Source of the DNA: Halogeometricum limi
Lineage (GTDB): Archaea; Halobacteriota; Halobacteria; Halobacteriales; Haloferacaceae
Assembly (NCBI RefSeq): GCF_900115785.1
Contig: NZ_FOYS01000001.1
Span: 248,001-312,000 of the forward strand
Reading direction: 5' to 3'
DNA: 64,000 nucleotides
Under the pieces are notes generated by a model that saw nothing but the letters and a program-made list of their open reading frames with translations, was not told the DNA's origin and searched no databases. Positions 9,090 to 17,756 of this stretch are shown here, piece after piece. The translations under genes and the position numbers were made by a program. Within the stretch, counting starts at the first letter, position 1. Each line of letters starts with the position of its first letter.

Positions 9090-9200
9090 AACGCTACGGC
9101 TCACCGACGAAGCCGTCTGTGACGGCTGAGTCGGCCTCTTTTTGGTCCAGCTTTTTGCAAGGAGTGGTCGCGCTTCGCGCGACCCGACGCAGTAAAATGG
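9090..9200. other. Structured non-coding stretch with alternative hairpins
   Basis: ACGGCT (9096-9101) can pair with AGCCGT (9111-9116), and that AGCCGT can instead pair with ACGGCT (9122-9127), so two hairpins exclude each other. Further on, GGTCGCGC (9166-9173) and GCGCGACC (9177-9184) form a perfect 8-bp stem with a 3-nt loop. A T-rich run (CTTTTTGG, then GCTTTTTGC) lies between them. No plausible protein is encoded. It could be a small RNA, the end of a transcript, or one copy of a dispersed element. Confidence 0.4.
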
Positions 9201-9244
9201 TGGATGGGCAACCCTCATACTCGTCGCCCCGCTAGTCTCAGCCG

Positions 9245-9547
9245 ATGGCAACGACGCGTTCACCGCTGTTCGTCCTCTCTGCGCTCGTCCTCGCGGCGTT
9301 CGTCCCACTGGCGGTCATGTGGGTGGCCGTCGCCGGGTGGAGCGGTATCGGCTATCTGCTCGGGTTCGCGCTCTACTTCCTCGTCTTCCACCTCGTGATT
9401 CCGGCCCGCGTGTACGTCCACGCCCGCGACAACGGCAGTAACGCCGTCCTCGCGTGGACGGCGCTCGCGTTCGTCCTGCCCGTTCTCGGCGCGGCCGTCT
9501 ACTTCCTCGTCGGGATGGCGTTCGACCGGGTCGAACCGACCGCGTAG
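9245..9547 (+). CDS. Small integral membrane protein (100 aa)
   Basis: A 100-residue protein with three predicted membrane helices (about 8-28, 33-53 and 67-90) and a conserved-looking polar loop VYVHARDNGSNAV between the last two. This layout resembles small PLDc_N-like or DUF-type membrane proteins, but no family is recognised with confidence. The ATG start gives MATTRSPLFV. It is convergent with the next membrane protein gene, with a 21-nt gap between stops. Confidence 0.65.
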   Translation: MATTRSPLFVLSALVLAAFVPLAVMWVAVAGWSGIGYLLGFALYFLVFHLVIPARVYVHARDNGSNAVLAWTALAFVLPVLGAAVYFLVGMAFDRVEPTA

Positions 9548-9568
9548 CGGGTGAGTTCGACCGGACGA

Positions 9569-10018
9569 CTACACCACGAGCGACAGCACCGTCGTCGCGA
9601 CGCCGTACGTCAGTCCCGTCGAGACGAGCAGTCCCGCGCCGCCGAGTCCGACGCCGTCACTCCGTTCCGTTCTCACCGACTCGTACCCCCGTGCAAGGAG
9701 GAAGACGGCCGAAAACAGGGCGAGTGCGCCCCCGGTGACGAACACGAGCGTCTCTCGCTGACCGCGCGAGACGAGTCGAATCGCGTCCGCCCACCGGAGA
9801 CCGAACTGCACAGTCGCGAACAGCATCCCGCCGAAGGTGGCCGAGAGCAAGAGATTCGGAAGCCACTCCGGCGTCGGTCCGACCGAGAGCGCATCGCGGA
9901 CGCGATTCGAAGTCGTGAACGGGAGGGCGAACAGGCCGGCGACGAGTCCGACGGCACCGCCGAACGCCACTGCGACGACGGCGGCGAACGCGACGCCACC
10001 GGGTGGGGAGAAGGGCAT
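9569..10018 (-). CDS. Integral membrane protein of unknown function (149 aa)
   Basis: A 149-residue protein with four hydrophobic stretches (about 8-32, 53-73, 88-108 and 124-146). The loop after the first helix (TTSNRVRDALSVGPTPEWLP) is polar. No catalytic motif is visible and no family is recognised. The start is the ATG giving MPFSPPGG. It lies downstream of the DUF460 gene on the same strand with an 80-nt gap. Confidence 0.65.
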   Translation of the reverse strand: MPFSPPGGVAFAAVVAVAFGGAVGLVAGLFALPFTTSNRVRDALSVGPTPEWLPNLLLSATFGGMLFATVQFGLRWADAIRLVSRGQRETLVFVTGGALALFSAVFLLARGYESVRTERSDGVGLGGAGLLVSTGLTYGVATTVLSLVV

Positions 10019-10097
10019 AGCTCAGAACTGCTGTCGGTGACCTTGAACGTTCGGTCGGGACGACTGCGCCGCGGTCGCCGTCGCCGCCGCCGCCGCG

Positions 10098-12077
10098 TCA
10101 GCGACTCTCGCTTCTCGTCTCCGCTCGGTGTTCGGAGATGATGCGGTCCATCATCTCGGACTGCTGTTCTTTCCGTCTGTCCTCCGCACGACGCTCCCAG
10201 TCCTCGATGACGTCGGCCAGGTCGTTCTCGCGGGCGACGGCGAGTTCGTCCACCTCCTGCATCGTCACGTCGTCCGCGGGGCCGACGGGTATCTCGTGGT
10301 CGAAGAGGACGTCGTCGGCGACGTCCGAGAGACCGCCCGTCCGGAGGACGACGCGGGGATTCGTCTCCGCGAGTCGCTCCGCGGTCGAACGGCCCGCCCC
10401 GGAGGCGTCGCGGAGGTAGACCACGTCGCCCGACGCGAGGCCGTACGCCTCGTCGGCCGCCTCGATGGCGTCCTTCGTGAACTGTTCGACCACTTTGACG
10501 GGGGCCAGATTCTTGTTCGTGTTCACGTCCGCGAAGTTCGAGTGGTCGAGTTTCCACAGTCGCTTCAGGCGTTCGAGTTTGCTCGACAACTCCTCGTTCT
10601 CCTCTTCGACCGAGGCGAGTTTTCGCTCCAAGCGGCCGTTGTCGCGTTCGAGACGCTGGACCTCTCTGCGCTCTCGGGCCTCGCGCCGTTCCTCTCGCTT
10701 GGCGTCCGAGAGCGCCTCTTTGTACTCCTCGATGGTCTCGTCTTTCTCTTCGACGGTCTGTTTCAGGTCCTCGGTGTGCGACTCCAGACGCTCGACCCGC
10801 CGTTCGAGGCGGCGAATCTTCCGCTCTTCCTCGGTGAGTTCGCGTTCCTCGTGGGTGGACTCGTCCTCCTCGTCGGGTTCCTCCTCGCCGTTCATCTCCC
10901 GGAGGACGGCTTCGACGGACTCCTCGCCGGCGACGACGCGCGAGATGACCTCGCCGCGTTCGATGTTCGGCGGGACTTTCCGCGAGATGCGCTGGAACTG
11001 GTTCTCGTGGGCGTCGAACGCGAACAGGGCCGCCGCGAGGGCGTCGCGTTCGTGGTCGTTCTCGTAGTCCACCTCGCGCGTCCGGTGGAGTTTCTCGTCC
11101 ACCGGGAGGTCCGTCTCCGGATTCCACCCGGCGGCGTCGAAACTGCGGCGGAACTTCTCTACGGTCTCGGGCATCGGTTCGACGTCGGCGGCGACGATGA
11201 CCGGTCGGCCGCGTTCGATGAGCCACTCGATTATCTCGGCGGTGTCCGCCGTCCGCGTCGACTGCACGTCGAGTTTGTTGCCGTCCAAGTCGATGACCGC
11301 CGCCGCCGTCGTCGTCCCGGGGTCGATGCCGACGATGACGTGGTCGCGGCGCTTCACGAGCGGTTCGAACTCGATGCCGTCGCGGCGTTCGCGGTCGATT
11401 TCCACCCGCGTGTCGCCCGCCCGCCCCGAGGAGACCGGGATGTCCGAGGGACGACCCTCCACGGTGAAGACGGCGTTCGAGTAGCCGCCGTACTTCTCCG
11501 TCACGTCCACCTCGTACTCCAGCCCCGCCTTCTTCAGGCGGTCCTCGACTTCCCGACTCCGTCGCTTCACGGACCCGTGGATGCGACGCGTGTAGCGGTC
11601 CTGGCTCCACCCGCCCTTTCCGGTCGAACGGCCGCGGGATACCTTCACGTTCGTCGTGTTGGTGAAGGCAGACACCTCGTAGCCGACGTTGACGGCGGCG
11701 AGTCGGGCCGCCGCCTCCGCCTCCTTCATCGGTTTCTTGCCGTACGGAATTCCGTGGCGGGAGGCGACTCTGGAGAGGGGTTCGGGACGCTCCGCGCCGG
11801 TCACCTGCACGAGTTTCGTCTCCGCGGGGAGCGAACGCAAGAAGTGGACGAGTTGGTCTTTGTCCGCGGCCAACTCGTACATGTTGTCCGTCGCGAGGAT
11901 GGCCGGTCGTTCTCTCTCGACGAGTCGTCGTAGCTTCCGATGCGAGACGACGTCTCGGTCGATGTTCTCGCCGTCGAAAGCCACGACGGCGTACGAGGGG
12001 GAATCTCCGCGCACGTCGCCACTCTGGATGTCCACACCGAAGACGAGTGAGTCGAGCGCGCTCGTCCGGTCGTTCAC
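10098..12077 (-). CDS. DUF460 protein: RNase H-like nuclease fold with coiled coil
   Basis: A 659-residue archaeal protein. An N-terminal region opens with VFGVDIQSGDVRG. Residues about 246-400 begin with IVGIDPGTTTAAAVID and continue with a DLDGNKL strand, the pattern of a RuvC/RNase H-like fold. Residues about 440-540 are a highly charged Glu/Arg coiled coil, and a small C-terminal domain follows. DUF460 proteins are conserved across archaea and suspected to act on nucleic acid, without an established reaction. The start is taken as the GTG giving VNDRTSALD; ATG codons far upstream are rejected because they would overlap the divergent band 7 gene. Confidence 0.85.
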   Translation of the reverse strand: MNDRTSALDSLVFGVDIQSGDVRGDSPSYAVVAFDGENIDRDVVSHRKLRRLVERERPAILATDNMYELAADKDQLVHFLRSLPAETKLVQVTGAERPEPLSRVASRHGIPYGKKPMKEAEAAARLAAVNVGYEVSAFTNTTNVKVSRGRSTGKGGWSQDRYTRRIHGSVKRRSREVEDRLKKAGLEYEVDVTEKYGGYSNAVFTVEGRPSDIPVSSGRAGDTRVEIDRERRDGIEFEPLVKRRDHVIVGIDPGTTTAAAVIDLDGNKLDVQSTRTADTAEIIEWLIERGRPVIVAADVEPMPETVEKFRRSFDAAGWNPETDLPVDEKLHRTREVDYENDHERDALAAALFAFDAHENQFQRISRKVPPNIERGEVISRVVAGEESVEAVLREMNGEEEPDEEDESTHEERELTEEERKIRRLERRVERLESHTEDLKQTVEEKDETIEEYKEALSDAKREERREARERREVQRLERDNGRLERKLASVEEENEELSSKLERLKRLWKLDHSNFADVNTNKNLAPVKVVEQFTKDAIEAADEAYGLASGDVVYLRDASGAGRSTAERLAETNPRVVLRTGGLSDVADDVLFDHEIPVGPADDVTMQEVDELAVARENDLADVIEDWERRAEDRRKEQQSEMMDRIISEHRAETRSESR

Positions 12078-12176
12078 AGCCCAGATTAGGAGTGTGTGAA
12101 TATGAATCCCACGCCGCGGGGCGTCGCCCGGCAGTCGCGGAGTTTCAGTCCGCTTTTGATGCGAAAGTAACATATC

Positions 12177-13193
12177 GTGTCGGGACCGACGGCCCGTGTG
12201 AGCGCAGACATCTCCCCGCCCTCCTCCTCGCCCCAGTCGGTGGCGCGACTGGCGCTTATCGGTGGTATCGTCCTCCTCCTCCTCGCCGCGCCCGTCGCGG
12301 GCCTCCTCGCATGGGAACCCGTCGAAGAAGGGAACGTGAAAGTCGTGAAGAAGTGGGGTGCGACGACCGGTGAAGTGTTCGAACCCGGCGCGCACTTCAT
12401 CAACCCCGTCTCGCAGTCGACGGCGTCGCTCTCCGTCCGCCCGCAGGCGTACACGATGTCCTCGCAGTCCGGCGAAGGACAGGAAGGACAGCGTGACGAC
12501 GCCATCACCGTCCTGACCGAAGACGGCCTCAGAACCGACATCGACGTGACCGTCCGCTACCGCGTCGACGCCGGGAACGCCGTCAAGTTCTACAGCGACT
12601 ACCGGACGCTCGGTGCGGCCGAAGAACGCCTCATCAGACCCTCTATCCGCTCTGTGCTCCGAACCGAGGCGGGTCGGCTTCGCGTCACCGAAATCTACAC
12701 CGGCGAGGGGCAGACGCGTCTGAAGGCGGCGGCCGAGAAGGAACTCGCCGACGAGTTCGCACAGGCCGGTCTCATCCTCGAAGCCGTCCAGGTCCGCAAC
12801 GTCGAACTCCCGCCGCAGTACGCCCAAGCGGTCGAACAGAAGGAGATAACCGAGCAACGCCGCCAGCAGAAACAGGACGAACTCGCGGTGGAGAAACTCG
12901 AAGCCGACCGCAAGCGCATCGCCGCGCAGGGTGAGGCGGACGCCAACCGCATCCTCTCGGCGTCGCTGGACCGACGCGTCCTCACGCAGAAGTACATCGA
13001 GAAACTCGACCAAACCGACACCGTCTACATCCCCGTCGGCGGCGACGGCTACCCGCAGTTCGTCCGCTCCATCGAACCCGGAGAGAACGCCGGAAACGCC
13101 TCGAACGTGACGGTCGACACCTCCAGTTCGGCGTCCGCGTCGTCGTCCGGCGCGAACGCGAGTTCGTCGGGCACCGGCACCGCGAGCGACTGA
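12177..13193 (+). CDS. Band 7 / SPFH-domain (prohibitin/stomatin-like) membrane protein
   Basis: A 338-residue protein with one N-terminal membrane helix (about 24-47) followed by an SPFH domain (about 50-240). The domain includes TEDGLRTDIDVTVRYRV and a long Glu/Ala/Gln helix ending in QGEADANRIL. The C terminus is a Ser/Ala/Asn-rich low-complexity tail. SPFH proteins oligomerise at membranes and organise microdomains or proteases. A GTG at 12177 is used; a second GTG at 12198 (VSADISPP) is nearly as plausible. It is 7 nt from the following membrane protein gene, so the two are probably one operon. Confidence 0.88.
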   Translation: MSGPTARVSADISPPSSSPQSVARLALIGGIVLLLLAAPVAGLLAWEPVEEGNVKVVKKWGATTGEVFEPGAHFINPVSQSTASLSVRPQAYTMSSQSGEGQEGQRDDAITVLTEDGLRTDIDVTVRYRVDAGNAVKFYSDYRTLGAAEERLIRPSIRSVLRTEAGRLRVTEIYTGEGQTRLKAAAEKELADEFAQAGLILEAVQVRNVELPPQYAQAVEQKEITEQRRQQKQDELAVEKLEADRKRIAAQGEADANRILSASLDRRVLTQKYIEKLDQTDTVYIPVGGDGYPQFVRSIEPGENAGNASNVTVDTSSSASASSSGANASSSGTGTASD

Positions 13194-13200
13194 GACGACG

Positions 13201-13542
13201 ATGCGTCTCCGTACCGAACTGCTCGTCGTCCTCGCACTCTTCGCCGCCGTCGGCGCACTCGCGCGGACGCCCGCCGGACGACTCGTCCTGCCGTTCGTGA
13301 GCCTCGCCGTCCTCCTCGGATTCGGCTACCTCCTCACGCGAGACGCCGCCTACGCTCGGACGACGCTCGGCGTCCGGTCGCGACTCCTCGACCGGTCGGC
13401 GGCGGAGGGCCACGACTGCGTCGCCTGCGGCGCGCCCGCGGCGACGACGCGTCGCTACGTCCGCGAGTTCGTCCTCCTCGGCGTCCCCGTCTTGCTCTTA
13501 GACGACGGGACGAACCGCTACTGCGCGGACTGTCTGGACTGA
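13201..13542 (+). CDS. Membrane protein with C-terminal zinc-binding cysteine pairs
   Basis: A 113-residue protein with two hydrophobic helices (about 6-24 and 28-46) and a cytosolic C-terminal half holding CVACG near residue 75 and CADC at the very end. Two CxxC pairs across a beta-rich stretch suggest a split zinc ribbon. It follows the band 7 gene by 7 nt, so a shared membrane role is possible but not shown. No named family is recognised. Confidence 0.65.
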   Translation: MRLRTELLVVLALFAAVGALARTPAGRLVLPFVSLAVLLGFGYLLTRDAAYARTTLGVRSRLLDRSAAEGHDCVACGAPAATTRRYVREFVLLGVPVLLLDDGTNRYCADCLD

Positions 13543-13557
13543 CCGACGGGCGCGTCG

Positions 13558-14460
13558 CTACAGCAACGACCCCTCCGCGACGAACGCCACGCGGCCGCCG
13601 ACGCGGACGGCTATCTCCTCTTCGTCGTCGCCGCCGTCGCCGCCGCCCGCCTCGGCTTCGAGGTGCAGTACCGACGGCCGACCCATCTCGTACCCCTGTT
13701 CGACGGAGACGGCTATCTCGCTCTCGCCGAAGTACTCGTAGTTCGCCAGATAGCCCGCGAGACACCCGTTCGCGCTCCCCGTCGCGGGGTCCTCGGGGAC
13801 GCTGTAGCCCGGCGAGAACATCCGCGCGGCGAGGTGGTGGTCGTCCTCGCGCGGGTCCGCGCAGAACGGGAAGACGTTCTCGACGCCGGTGTCCGAGAGA
13901 AGCGAGTCGTACGCCGGGCGGTCGATGGAGATTCGGCCGAGTGCGTCGCGGTCGGTGAGCGGAACCAAGACGGCCGGGAGTCCGGTCGAGACGACCTGTA
14001 CGGGCCAGTCGTGGTCGAGACTGGACTCGTCTATCCCGAGGACGCGGGCGAGGCGGGCGTGGTCGAGTTCCGCGCCGAACTCGGGGGCGTTCTGCGTCAT
14101 CCAGTACGTCTCCCTGTCGCCGTCGCCGCGGACTTCGACGGGGATGTGGCCGACGGGGAGGTCCAGCACCACCTCGTCACCGGCGTCGAAGCGCTCTCTG
14201 AGGACGGCGGCCGTCCCGAGCGTCGGGTGTCCGGCGAACGGAATCTCCGACTTCGGCGTGAAGATACGGACGGACCACGCGCCGTCGTCGTTCGGCGCGT
14301 CCCCCTCGACGAACGTCGTCTCCGAGTAGTTCATCTCCCGGGCGATATCGAGCATCTCCTCGTCGGAGAGCGACGCGCCGTCTTCGACGACGGCCAACTG
14401 GTTGCCGGCGTAGCGCCGTTCGGCGAACACGTCGACGAGGTGGAACGGGTTCCGCGTCAT
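13558..14460 (-). CDS. PhzF-family isomerase/epimerase
   Basis: A 300-residue PhzF-fold protein. The catalytic Glu lies in MNYSETTFV (Glu near 47), and the paired domain motifs IPFAGHPTLGTA and DPATGSANG are both present, giving the duplicated diaminopimelate-epimerase-like fold. The physiological substrate of most PhzF homologues is unknown. The stretch just before the C terminus (about GGDGGDDEEEE) is an acidic insert typical of halophiles. The start ATG gives MTRNPFHLVDVF, the usual family opening. It is downstream of rnz on the same strand (45 nt). Confidence 0.88.
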   Translation of the reverse strand: MTRNPFHLVDVFAERRYAGNQLAVVEDGASLSDEEMLDIAREMNYSETTFVEGDAPNDDGAWSVRIFTPKSEIPFAGHPTLGTAAVLRERFDAGDEVVLDLPVGHIPVEVRGDGDRETYWMTQNAPEFGAELDHARLARVLGIDESSLDHDWPVQVVSTGLPAVLVPLTDRDALGRISIDRPAYDSLLSDTGVENVFPFCADPREDDHHLAARMFSPGYSVPEDPATGSANGCLAGYLANYEYFGESEIAVSVEQGYEMGRPSVLHLEAEAGGGDGGDDEEEIAVRVGGRVAFVAEGSLL

Positions 14461-14505
14461 GTCGCAGGGTGCGTCGGCTTCGGAGAAAAGGCTACGGTGG
14501 GTGTG

Positions 14506-15447
14506 CTACTCGCTGTCGTCGGCGTCGGGGTACGGCACGTCCACCTTCTGGCCGTCGTCCGGCACGAACGCCTCGCCGTCGAACGCCGCGCGGGCCTCGT
14601 TCTCGATGGGCGAGGCGTTGCCGGCGTACCGCGAGGAGATGTGCGTGAGCGCCAGTCGCTTCGCGCCCGCACGGGTGGCTATCTCCGCCGCCTCGCGCCC
14701 GGTGGAGTGGCCCGTCCCGCGCGCTCTGTCCGCTCTGTCCTCGGCGAACGTCGCGTCGTGGACGAGCAAGTCCGGTTCGTCGGCGGCGCTCACCGTCGCG
14801 TCGACGGGGCGGGTGTCGCCGGTGTAGACGAGTTTCCGACCGGGACGCGGGTCGCCGACGACCTGTTCGGGGTCGACGACGGTGCCGTCCTCCAACTCGA
14901 CGGACTCGCCCTCGTGCAGGCGGCCGAAGGCGGGACCGACGGGGACGCCGAGTTCCTCCGCCTTCTCGCGGTCGAACCGCCCGGGCCTGTCGTCTTCGAC
15001 GAGCGCGTACCCCATCGACCGGACGTTTCGGTGCACGGTCTCGAACGTCCGAATCTCGTAGTCGTCGCCGGAGAGCGCGACGTTTCCGGGCCGCACTTCG
15101 TGGATGTTGACGGGGTAGCCCGGTCGGTAGCCCGCGACGTTGACGAGGCTCTGCAGGTGGCGTTTCGACCCCGGTGGCGCGTGGATAGCGAGGGGTTCCT
15201 CTCGGTCGTTGAAGTCCCACGTCTGAATCAGGCCGGGAATCCCGAGGACGTGGTCGCCGTGGAGGTGCGTGACGAACAGGTGCGAGACGGTGAATCCCGT
15301 CCCGAAGCGCATCATCTGCCGCTGGGTGCCCTCACCGCAGTCGAACAGCAGTCGCTCGCCGTCGCGGTTCACGAGGAGGGCACTGGGGCCTCGTTCGGTC
15401 GTCGGCACCGCCCCACCGGTCCCGAGGAACGTCACGCGCATCGACAT
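14506..15447 (-). CDS. rnz: Ribonuclease Z (tRNA 3' endonuclease)
   Basis: A 313-residue metallo-beta-lactamase-fold RNase that removes 3' trailers from tRNA precursors. The zinc site THLHGDH is near residue 62, with FLGTGGAVPT at the start and TGDTRP, HDATF and THISSRY in later positions as in RNase Z. Length fits the short archaeal form. The ATG giving MSMRVTFLG is chosen; the Met two codons later is an alternative. It is divergent from the SHOCT protein gene with a 90-bp shared promoter region. Confidence 0.94.
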   Translation of the reverse strand: MSMRVTFLGTGGAVPTTERGPSALLVNRDGERLLFDCGEGTQRQMMRFGTGFTVSHLFVTHLHGDHVLGIPGLIQTWDFNDREEPLAIHAPPGSKRHLQSLVNVAGYRPGYPVNIHEVRPGNVALSGDDYEIRTFETVHRNVRSMGYALVEDDRPGRFDREKAEELGVPVGPAFGRLHEGESVELEDGTVVDPEQVVGDPRPGRKLVYTGDTRPVDATVSAADEPDLLVHDATFAEDRADRARGTGHSTGREAAEIATRAGAKRLALTHISSRYAGNASPIENEARAAFDGEAFVPDDGQKVDVPYPDADDSE

Positions 15448-15537
15448 GGTTCGACTGAGTGGGGGCCGCGGTAAACCCGTGTCGAATCGCACGGACCGGG
15501 CACGTACGTTTTTCTCGTCAGCCGAACGAATAGACGT

Positions 15538-16041
15538 ATGAGCGACCGGCGCCGCGACGACGAGCAGTCGCACCGGTGGGACGGACCGTGGCGGGGCGAG
15601 TGGTGGGACGACGACGAAGACGACGGTGAACTCGCTGGTATCGCCGCCCTCCTCGTCCTCGGCCTCGGTCTCGCTTCGCTGTTCGGCCTCGTCCCCCTCG
15701 GCCCGTTCTGGGCCATCTTCGCCATCGGGTTCGCCGTCGTCGTCCCCCTCGTCGCCATCCTCGAAGAGCGGTTCCGGGGGTCGGACGACGCCGAGGTCCC
15801 TCGCGAGTCCGAGGTTCGGTCCGAGCGCACCGACCAGACCGACGACGACTCCCTCGACGCCGCCCTCGACAGACTCCGTGACCGCTACGCCCGCGGTGAC
15901 CTCTCCGACGAACAGTTCGAGCACAAACTCGAAGTGCTGTTGGAGACCGACACGCCCGAGAGCGCCCGCGAACGGACCGAGCGACGGCGGCGAGAGACCG
16001 AGCGTGAACGCGGACGGGAATCACCCGAGACGGAGACGTAG
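15538..16041 (+). CDS. SHOCT-domain membrane protein
   Basis: A 167-residue protein. An acidic, Trp-rich N-terminal tail (about 1-32) is followed by two closely spaced hydrophobic segments (about 33-52 and 56-75), a charged linker, and a C-terminal SHOCT motif (DALDRLRDRYARGDLSDEQF, about 106-125). SHOCT motifs are short oligomerisation modules at protein ends. The tail is a highly charged Arg/Glu helix. Function is unknown; this arrangement is very common in haloarchaea. It precedes rfcC by 34 nt on the same strand. Confidence 0.75.
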   Translation: MSDRRRDDEQSHRWDGPWRGEWWDDDEDDGELAGIAALLVLGLGLASLFGLVPLGPFWAIFAIGFAVVVPLVAILEERFRGSDDAEVPRESEVRSERTDQTDDDSLDAALDRLRDRYARGDLSDEQFEHKLEVLLETDTPESARERTERRRRETERERGRESPETET

Positions 16042-16075
16042 GGTTTCTTACCGCCCGAACGACTAGCCGAGTCCG

Positions 16076-17116
16076 ATGGACGCGCCCCTGTGGACGGAGA
16101 CACACGCGCCCTCGTTGTCCGACCTCCCGCAGTCGGAGGTCCGCGACCGACTGGGCCGCACGGTGGACGAACCGATGAACCTCGTACTGCAGGGTCCACC
16201 GGGCGTCGGGAAGACGGCGGCCGTCCGCGCACTCGCCCGCGAGGCGCACGCGGACCCGGACAACGACCTCGTCGAGATAAACGTCGCCGACTTCTTCTCG
16301 CGGACGAAAAAGCAGATTCGACAGGACCCGCGCTTCGAGCAGTTTCTCACCGGTCGGAGTCGGATGGCCAAGCGCGACATGATAAGCCGCGTGCTGAAGG
16401 AGTCGGCGGGCTACGCCCCCGTCTCCGGGCAGTACAAGACCATTCTCCTCGACAACGCCGAACACATCCGCGAGGACTTCCAGCAGGCGCTTCGTCGCGT
16501 GATGGAGAAACACCACCGGACGACGCAGTTCGTCATCACGACGCGCCAACCGACGAAGCTCATCCCGCCGATTCGCTCGCGGTGCTTCCCCGTCCCCGTC
16601 CGCGCCCCTTCCACGGACGAGACGAAGACGATTCTCGCGAACGTCGCCGACGCGGAAGACGTGGAGTACGAGTCGATGGCGCTCGACATCGTCGCCTCGA
16701 AGGCCGACGGCAACCTTCGCGAGGCCATCTTGGCCGCGCAGAGCGCGTCGGTGGCAGGCGACGGCGAGATTACGATGCAGTCGGCGCAGACGGCCCTGTC
16801 CTCCGTCGGCCACGACGACGACCTGAAGGATATCCTGGAGACGGCCCGCGACGGCGACGTGACGGACGCCCGAAAGACCATCACGACGCTTCTGGACGAC
16901 GAGGGGTACGAGGGCCAAGAACTCCTGCGTGACCTCCTCGCTATCGCCGACAAATACCCCGAAGAGTTCGGCGAGTCGGACGTGGTGCGTCTGCATCGCC
17001 TCGCGGGTGGCGTCGACGTGGACCTCGCCGAGGGACTGGACGACCGACTCCATCTCACGCACCTGCTGTCGGCGTGGGCGACGGGCCAACACGAACTCGA
17101 CGAGGAGGTGGCCTGA
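16076..17116 (+). CDS. rfcC: Replication factor C small subunit, RfcC type
   Basis: A 346-residue AAA+ clamp-loader subunit. Walker A is GPPGVGKT at 40-47; the arginine-finger/sensor segment IRSRC is at 166-170. The Walker B position reads LLDNAE (124-129) instead of LLDEAD, so the catalytic Glu-Asp pair differs from RfcA, which is also in this window. Haloarchaea carry two or three RFC small subunits, and this divergent one matches RfcC of H. volcanii. The stop codon overlaps the start of the decarboxylase gene by one base (TGATG), implying translational coupling. Confidence 0.92.
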   Translation: MDAPLWTETHAPSLSDLPQSEVRDRLGRTVDEPMNLVLQGPPGVGKTAAVRALAREAHADPDNDLVEINVADFFSRTKKQIRQDPRFEQFLTGRSRMAKRDMISRVLKESAGYAPVSGQYKTILLDNAEHIREDFQQALRRVMEKHHRTTQFVITTRQPTKLIPPIRSRCFPVPVRAPSTDETKTILANVADAEDVEYESMALDIVASKADGNLREAILAAQSASVAGDGEITMQSAQTALSSVGHDDDLKDILETARDGDVTDARKTITTLLDDEGYEGQELLRDLLAIADKYPEEFGESDVVRLHRLAGGVDVDLAEGLDDRLHLTHLLSAWATGQHELDEEVA

Positions 17117-17721
17117 TGCGGTACGCTCCCGGCGTGCAGCGATTCGCGCTTCCGGCGTTCCTCGTGGCGGCCGTATTCGCCGTCCTCGCACCACCGCTCT
17201 CTCTCGTCGCCCTCCTCGCCGGCGGGTTCGTCCTCTGGTTCTTCCGCGACCCCGAGCGAACTCCGTCCGCGCCGGGCGTCGTCTCGCCCGCCGACGGCCG
17301 CGTCTCCGTCGTCCGCGAGGAGGGCGAACAGCTCCGAATAGGGGTGTTCATGAACGTCACCGACGTGCACGTCAACCGCGCGCCGTTCGACGCGACGGTC
17401 GAACGGGTCACCCACCGCGACGGGGCGCATCTCCCGGCGTTCTCGAAGGAGTCCGAACGGAACGAACGCGTCGACGTCGACCTCTCGACCGACGACGGCC
17501 CGGCGGAACTGTCGCTCATCGCGGGCGCGTTCGCCCGGCGAATCCACCCCTACGTCGAGGCGGGTGACGGCCTCGAACGCGGGCAACGACTCGGCCACAT
17601 CGACTTCGGAAGCCGAGCGGACGTGCTGTTGCCGCCGTGCTACGACCGCGAGGACGTGACCGTCGACGTCGGCGATACGCTCCGCGCCGGTGAGTCGGTC
17701 GTCGCGTATCGTGACGAATAA
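17116..17721 (+). CDS. asd: Archaetidylserine (phosphatidylserine-type) decarboxylase
   Basis: A 201-residue pyruvoyl-dependent decarboxylase that converts archaetidylserine to archaetidylethanolamine. Two N-terminal membrane helices (about 9-25 and 27-43) precede the core with SPADGRV, FMNVTDVHVNR and, near the end, a Gly-Ser pair in HIDFGSRADV where self-cleavage would create the pyruvoyl group. This short form is linked in haloarchaea to archaeosortase (ArtA)-dependent anchoring of surface proteins. The ATG overlaps the rfcC stop codon, so the two share one transcript despite unrelated roles. Confidence 0.9.
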   Translation: MRYAPGVQRFALPAFLVAAVFAVLAPPLSLVALLAGGFVLWFFRDPERTPSAPGVVSPADGRVSVVREEGEQLRIGVFMNVTDVHVNRAPFDATVERVTHRDGAHLPAFSKESERNERVDVDLSTDDGPAELSLIAGAFARRIHPYVEAGDGLERGQRLGHIDFGSRADVLLPPCYDREDVTVDVGDTLRAGESVVAYRDE

Positions 17722-17756
17722 CCAATAGTTATTACCTCGAACTCCGAGACTCGACC

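Noticed and set aside
10128-11933. A 601-codon plus-strand frame opposite the DUF460 gene, and a long second minus-strand frame at 9673-11610
   Set aside because: Both overlap the conserved DUF460 protein in other frames and give low-complexity Arg/Gly-rich or Val/Leu-rich products without motifs.
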